A stretch of DNA of 47,357 nucleotides, taken from Paraburkholderia fungorum (GTDB lineage: Bacteria; Pseudomonadota; Gammaproteobacteria; Burkholderiales; Burkholderiaceae). A program made the position numbers and the translations under genes. A model generated the notes under the pieces. It did not search any database and was not told the origin of the DNA. It saw nothing but the letters and a program-made list of their open reading frames with translations. The stretch spans positions 1-47,357 of the forward strand of contig NZ_MCAS01000044.1 of assembly GCF_003610895.1 (NCBI RefSeq). The letters are read 5' to 3'. Below, one piece after another: positions 43,219-47,357 of this stretch. Each line of letters opens with the position of its first letter. Positions within the stretch are counted from its first letter, which is position 1.

Positions 43219-44766
43219 CTAGACCTCACTGAGTTTGAACATCCTGACAACTTGCCCCAGATTGCGGGCTTGGTCTTGCATAGAAGTGGCCGCAGCGGCT
43301 GCCTCTTCTACCAAAGCAGCATTTTGTTGTGTGGTCTGCTCCATCTGAGAAATCGCTTGATTGACTTGTTCAATGCCCGCGGACTGGCTCTGACTTGCGG
43401 CAGTAATTTCAGCCATGATGTCGGTCACGCTCCTGACACTTTCCATGATCTCCTGCATGGTAGCGCCGGCCTGGTCGACCAGTTTGGCACCGGCATCGAT
43501 TCGCTGCACGGAATCGACAATCAAGGATTTAATTTCCCTGGCCGCGGCAGCTGAACGTTGTGCCAGATTGCGCACTTCTGCCGCCACTACCGCAAAGCCG
43601 CGCCCCTGTTCGCCGGCGCGGGCCGCTTCTACCGCTGCGTTCAGGGCCAGGATATTGGTCTGAAACGCAATGCCGTCGATCACGCCGATGATGTCGACAA
43701 TTTTCCTCGATGATTCATTGATAGAGCCCATGGTTTGGACTACTTGCGACACCACCGCACCGCCCTTGACAGCATCTTCGGAGGCAGAGACCGCCAGGCC
43801 GTTGGCCCGGCGCGCATGATCGGCATTCTGCTTGACGGTATTGGTGAGTTCCTCCATTGATGTCGCCGTTTCTTCCAGTGCACTGGCTTGCGCTTCGGTA
43901 CGCGAGGACAGATCCAGATTGCCGGTGGCGATCTGGTTCGATGCGGTAACGATGGAATCAGTGCTGGTTCGCACTTCGTTGACGACCGTCAGCAAGCTGC
44001 CGTTCATGTCCTTCAACATCTGCATCAGTTGCCCTGTTTCGTCGTTGGATCTTATCTCTATCGCAGCGCTGAGGTCGCGGTTGGCCACGCGTCGGGTCAC
44101 GGTCAAGGCATACGCGATTGGCCCGGTAATGCTACGAGTCAAAGACCATGCAAACAGCCCGCCCAGGGTAACGAACAAGGCAATCAGCGACAAGACAAGC
44201 GTCTTGCTGCTTTCGGCGATGCCTTCAACATCCTTGCTTAAATCGTTTACAGTTCCCTTTTGATAATCAAGGAAATCAAGTTCTGCTTTTTTATAGGCTT
44301 CCGACAAAGGCGTGAATTGTTCAAACAATTTTGCCACGTCGTCATTTCGTCCTTCTTTCTTGGCCGCCATCAGAAGGTCGCGGTTATTAAGGTATCGCTT
44401 GCGAGCCGCGCTGGCCGCCTGAAATAGCGCTGTCTCTCGTTCTGTCATGAGGTGCGCTTCAATATACTTTTGAATAACATCAATTCTGGCGCTAGACGCC
44501 TTGGCATCCGCTGCAAAAAAATCCACTAGTGCCGGATCGTTACTTTTTGCGATTGCCAGCTGACGCTTTAGTCCGGCAAAGGTAATGTGATACCACTCTT
44601 CTGCCATCCGCTCCTTCGTTAGCGGTTCCTGCATCATTGCTCGCGTTTTCGCGGCAACTTCGGTCAGGCGCCACAGCCCGATGCTGGAAGAAATTGTCGC
44701 AAAAAATAATACAATGACAAGGCCGAGTCCAAGACGTATGCCGATTGGCAGATCTTTAATTTTCAT
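43219..44766 (-). CDS. Methyl-accepting chemotaxis protein (MCP 2)
   Basis: A 515-residue chemoreceptor with TM1 near 8-30 (LGLGLVIVLFFATISSSIGL), a periplasmic four-helix-type sensor domain, TM2 near 190-212, HAMP, and a full signalling tip (IDGIAFQTNILALNAAVEAA, GRGFAVVAAEVRNLAQRS). TGAGGAATAACC precedes the ATG. It faces MCP 1, its stop being only 48 bp from that of protein A. The receptor sequences differ in sensor domains, so they probably answer different signals. Protein B is encoded upstream on the same strand. Confidence 0.9.
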   Translation of the reverse strand: MKIKDLPIGIRLGLGLVIVLFFATISSSIGLWRLTEVAAKTRAMMQEPLTKERMAEEWYHITFAGLKRQLAIAKSNDPALVDFFAADAKASSARIDVIQKYIEAHLMTERETALFQAASAARKRYLNNRDLLMAAKKEGRNDDVAKLFEQFTPLSEAYKKAELDFLDYQKGTVNDLSKDVEGIAESSKTLVLSLIALFVTLGGLFAWSLTRSITGPIAYALTVTRRVANRDLSAAIEIRSNDETGQLMQMLKDMNGSLLTVVNEVRTSTDSIVTASNQIATGNLDLSSRTEAQASALEETATSMEELTNTVKQNADHARRANGLAVSASEDAVKGGAVVSQVVQTMGSINESSRKIVDIIGVIDGIAFQTNILALNAAVEAARAGEQGRGFAVVAAEVRNLAQRSAAAAREIKSLIVDSVQRIDAGAKLVDQAGATMQEIMESVRSVTDIMAEITAASQSQSAGIEQVNQAISQMEQTTQQNAALVEEAAAAATSMQDQARNLGQVVRMFKLSEV

Positions 44767-44865
44767 GGTTATTCCTCACAGCAACTATCGTCAATCATAA
44801 AAAATCAGCCTGGATTCCAGCCGTTTATTTTGTGAAAATTCGATCCGGTTGACGCGACGGGCCGG

Positions 44866-45240
44866 CTATCGAAGCGCGTTCAGGTAACGGTTGACTTCGG
44901 TCAAGAGAGCCGCGTGGTATTTTTCGTGTAAGCACCGGTCGTCACCCAGGGACATCAGATTTTCAATCCTGTCGCGGAACGACTTGACAATATCTGCCCG
45001 CATCGTGTCCGGCAGGTGTGTCAATACGGAAACCAGCAACTCGCTCATCACGGCAAGGCGCGCACCGTGCTGGACCACACCCATGCCGTTTGCTTTTGAC
45101 AGGATGGCGACCAGATCGAGCAACATATCGTCGCTCAGCTGTTCAGCTTGAGCGGTCAGGCCGGGTGGTGCTTGCACTGGCGGAGCTGGTTGGGGCGCAC
45201 TCGCTGGGCGACCGGCCCACATTTTGAATATCCTGAACAT
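44866..45240 (-). CDS. MCP-linked small helical protein B
   Basis: A 124-residue protein with no recognised family. Residues 1-35 are a basic, Pro/Ala-rich lead (PQPAPPVQAPPG); the rest matches protein A without gaps (LLDL, GAR, SFR, MSL-D, ALL, N, L-AL). GAGGA precedes its ATG at the right spacing. It is upstream of MCP 2 by 99 bp and probably its operon partner. No signal or membrane segment is visible, so it should act in the cytoplasm, perhaps at the receptor base. That is inferred. Confidence 0.75.
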   Translation of the reverse strand: MFRIFKMWAGRPASAPQPAPPVQAPPGLTAQAEQLSDDMLLDLVAILSKANGMGVVQHGARLAVMSELLVSVLTHLPDTMRADIVKSFRDRIENLMSLGDDRCLHEKYHAALLTEVNRYLNALR

Positions 45241-45285
45241 CGTGCATTCCTCAATCAGAAAACTTGCTGGTCTGCATTCGCTGTA

Positions 45286-45682
45286 TCACGCTGCGGCGTC
45301 TGATCTGTCAGCAAGAGGGGGTAAATCACGCTTGATCCTCTCGGCGATCTTGTGCTTGCCGTCGCTGGATAGGCCGTCCGGATAGCGGTCTTTATGGATG
45401 TGCTCCTGGTCACGATGTATTGAGTCCACCGCGGAGTTTGATTTTCCTTGATCGTGAAACAACGACATGCGTTTCAACTGGAGGCTAATGTTCGCAATGT
45501 CCCTCGCGAAACTCCGATCGTTCGGTGAGCAGGATTGCGTTGCCGGTATACGCATCGATGACGTGCGAACTGGGTGTGGACAACCCAGATTTATCAAACG
45601 CACCGAGTGAAGTCATGAGCGTGACACATGCACTGAACGTGGGGTTGATCTTGAAACTGGCGGTTTGTGCAAAAGAGGCCAT
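45286..45682 (-). pseudogene. Decayed reading frame, probably one frameshift
   Basis: Two adjoining minus-strand frames give one plausible protein if joined. The first reads FKINPTFSACVTLMTSLGAF and HVIDAYTGNAILLTER; it breaks near 45510, and the second continues ARDIANISLQLKRMSLFHDQ and IHKDRYPDGLSSDGKHKIAE. Neither half has a start with a ribosome-binding site. I do not recognise the family. The remainder of the gap to 46252 shows no gene apart from the candidate promoter at 46124-46153. Confidence 0.3.
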
Positions 45683-46123
45683 GTCGATTCGGTCGAAGAA
45701 CGGGTGTCGAGTAGAGTTCTGGCTGTAAAACGCTCAAAGCCACGGGCTAGTATGCAAAAAAGCTAACGAGCTATATGGGTATACGGCCGCGTGCTTCGAT
45801 TTCTGCAAGGAGATTAGAGGCAGGGTTGGCTGAATTTACTGTAGGGATATGCTTACCGATTGAAGATAAGAAGGTTTTGGGCAAGGTGACGACAGACGAT
45901 CAAGTACTTAGCAGTACATTGCATTAGGTTTGTGTGGAAACCGAACTGAGATTCCCTGCGCCCCAAGTCCGTCGGCCTGTGCGATCACGTGCAGATTGCC
46001 GGGTTGTACACCGCAAGGTGACACGACTGCTCTGCTGAGTCGGTAAAGCGCTGCATTGCCGGAAGCGCGTCTGTATCGAGCGGCGCCAGGGAAAGTCCCG
46101 CCAGTTGTTCTCCGTTATGTCAC

Positions 46124-46153
46124 TTGACTTAGCGTTGTTCATATAAGAATAAT
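46124..46153 (+). promoter_or_regulatory. Candidate sigma-70 promoter for the ABC transporter operon
   Basis: TTGACT (46124-46129) and AATAAT (46148-46153) are spaced by 18 bp, about 100 bp before the substrate-binding-protein ATG. Promoter strength and operators are unknown. Confidence 0.45.
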
Positions 46154-46252
46154 ATGTTCACGGGTAAACTTAATCCCGTGTCCGGTAGTCGTCACGTCCC
46201 GTTCCGATCGCCGGAACAGATCAAACAGGCAGATAACCAGGAGACCAGATCA

Positions 46253-47302
46253 ATGACGTTCATCAAGGGGCTAGCCACGGCCCGTCGTTTCGTGCGCCAC
46301 ACCATTTCCATCGCGAGCCTCGCTGCCTTCAGTCTGGGCGCGGGCTTCGGTACACCTGCCCACGCGGACGAAGCGGGCCGGATCGGGCTGGATCTGCCGC
46401 TGCTCACGTCGCCGTTCTGGCAGTCGTACAACAACTACCTGCCCACGTATGCGAAAGAGATGGGGCTTGCCATCCTGGCGCCGGTGAACTCGAACGGCGA
46501 CCCGGCCCAGCAGATCACCGACATGAACAGCCTGCTGAACCTGGGGGCCAAGGGCATCGTCGTCGGTCCGCTGGATTCGGCGGCGATCAGCCGCGCGCTG
46601 GACGCGGCCGCTGCGAAGAACGTGCCGGTGGTCGCGGTGGACGTGGCGCCGACCCAGGGCAAGGTGGCGATGGTCGTGCGTGCGGACAATCGCGCATACG
46701 GCTCAAAGGCGTGCGACTACATCGGCGCCCATGTGAAATCGGGCAAGGTCGTGCAGATCATGGGCGATCTGGCGTCGGTGAACGGGCGCGACCGGTCCGA
46801 AGCATTTCGCGCCTGCCTGAAGAAATATCCGGGGCTGTCGCTGCTCGAGATTCCGGCGGGCTGGAAGGGCGATGTGGCGGCGACCGCGCTCGATACGCTG
46901 CTGACCGCGAACCCTGACGTGAAGGCGATCTATATGCAGGCGGGGGGTGTGTACCTGGCACCGACGCTGCAGACGCTGCGTCGCAAACAGATGCTCTTCA
47001 GCGCGGGCGATCCGAAGCACATTGTGATCGTCAGCAACGACGGCATTCCTCAGGAGTTCGATGCAATCCGCCGCGGCGATATCGACGCAACCATGTCCCA
47101 GCCGGCGGACCTGTATGCGAAGTACGGCCTGTACTACATCAAGGCGGCGCTTGCGGGGCAGACCTTCAAGCCCGGTGCGACGGATCACGGCAGCAACATC
47201 ATCCAGCTGTCGCCCGGCATTCTCGAAGACCAGCTGCCCGCACCTCTCGTGACGAAGTCGAACGTGGACGACACGTCGCTGTGGGGCAATACGATCAAGT
47301 GA
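46253..47302 (+). CDS. Sugar ABC transporter periplasmic binding protein
   Basis: The 349-residue protein is a type-I periplasmic binding protein of the ribose/galactose group (Peripla_BP_4). A signal peptide ends near PAHA-DEAG. The mature part shows LLTSPFWQSYNNYLPTYAKE, NSNGDPAQQITDMNSLL, GAKGIVVGPLDS and later VVQIMGDLASVNGRDRSEAF. AGGAG is 11 bases upstream of the ATG; an earlier ATG at 46154 lies on the promoter and is rejected. The next gene starts 14 bp later, so this is the first gene of a transport operon. The sugar cannot be named. Confidence 0.88.
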   Translation: MTFIKGLATARRFVRHTISIASLAAFSLGAGFGTPAHADEAGRIGLDLPLLTSPFWQSYNNYLPTYAKEMGLAILAPVNSNGDPAQQITDMNSLLNLGAKGIVVGPLDSAAISRALDAAAAKNVPVVAVDVAPTQGKVAMVVRADNRAYGSKACDYIGAHVKSGKVVQIMGDLASVNGRDRSEAFRACLKKYPGLSLLEIPAGWKGDVAATALDTLLTANPDVKAIYMQAGGVYLAPTLQTLRRKQMLFSAGDPKHIVIVSNDGIPQEFDAIRRGDIDATMSQPADLYAKYGLYYIKAALAGQTFKPGATDHGSNIIQLSPGILEDQLPAPLVTKSNVDDTSLWGNTIK

Positions 47303-47316
47303 GCACAAGGATAAGC

Positions 47317-47357
47317 ATGACGATGAGTACCGGAAACATCCCGGTCGTCGAAGCGCG
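47317..47357 (+). CDS. Next gene of the ABC transporter operon (start only)
   Basis: ATG at 47317 with ACAAGG upstream opens a frame reading MTMSTGNIPVVEAR before the window ends. The position right after a binding protein and this kind of opening suit the ATPase subunit of a sugar ABC transporter, but only fourteen residues are visible. Confidence 0.45.
   Translation, partial: MTMSTGNIPVVEA

Noticed and set aside
45924..46142. 72-residue minus-strand frame
   Set aside because: No RBS, unstructured composition, and it overlaps the likely promoter of the ABC transporter operon.
1..47357. CRISPR array
   Set aside because: No regularly spaced short repeats were seen; the only tandem repeat has two copies of about 91 bp.

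Overview
The window looks like chromosomal DNA of a beta-proteobacterium of the Burkholderiaceae, most like Paraburkholderia. This rests on high-GC coding sequence, a 430-residue aspartate carbamoyltransferase with an extra N-terminal domain, and accessory clusters typical of that group. The genus is an inference from protein character; no database was searched.

Layout. (1) 1-304: one end of an IS481-type insertion sequence, followed by a 91-bp imperfect tandem repeat and a strikingly A/C-rich, G/T-poor stretch. (2) 786-4749: a three-gene operon for 2-aminoethylphosphonate synthesis (aepX fused to a nucleotidyltransferase, aepY, aepZ/phnW). (3) 4843-9629: a 50-residue proline/aspartate-rich protein, a PIG-L deacetylase, a DUF4130-UdgX DNA-repair fusion with a textbook LexA box upstream, and a divergent SDR/LysR pair. 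(4) 9703-14342 (minus): periplasmic aldehyde oxidoreductase paoABC with a MocA-like cofactor cytidylyltransferase. (5) 14513-18211 (minus): iron-uptake operon fiu-sel1-piuC behind a Fur-box-like palindrome. (6) 18538-24992: LysR/medium-chain dehydrogenase divergent pair, an APC amino-acid permease, the HTH-extended pyrB with a strong terminator, and a DapA-family aldolase with a long structured leader. (7) 25263-27207: M23 endopeptidase, a one-TM coiled-coil protein and a bactofilin, a likely cell-shape module. (8) 27256-30254 (minus): a seven-TM protein with what looks like a vestigial GGDEF start, and an MHYT-GGDEF-EAL protein.

(9) From about 30.3 kb the texture changes to long AT-richer intergenic regions and isolated genes. 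These include three lipoproteins (parallel beta-helix protein, PF04185 phosphoesterase, parvulin-type PPIase) and a secreted multicopper oxidase; a diverged 80-nt element occurs upstream of two of them. (10) 40936-45240: a candidate small RNA ending in a rho-independent terminator, then two convergent chemoreceptor modules. Each pairs one methyl-accepting chemotaxis protein with a small helical protein. The two small proteins align without gaps over about 84 residues, so the MCP-plus-partner unit recurs here; this is the best candidate for an undescribed system. (11) 45286-47357: a decayed reading frame, then a sugar-type ABC transporter binding protein and the first codons of the next gene.

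The window is mainly a set of small independent functional units rather than one pathway. The region from 30 to 46 kb looks accessory or acquired; the rest looks like ordinary accessory-rich chromosome.
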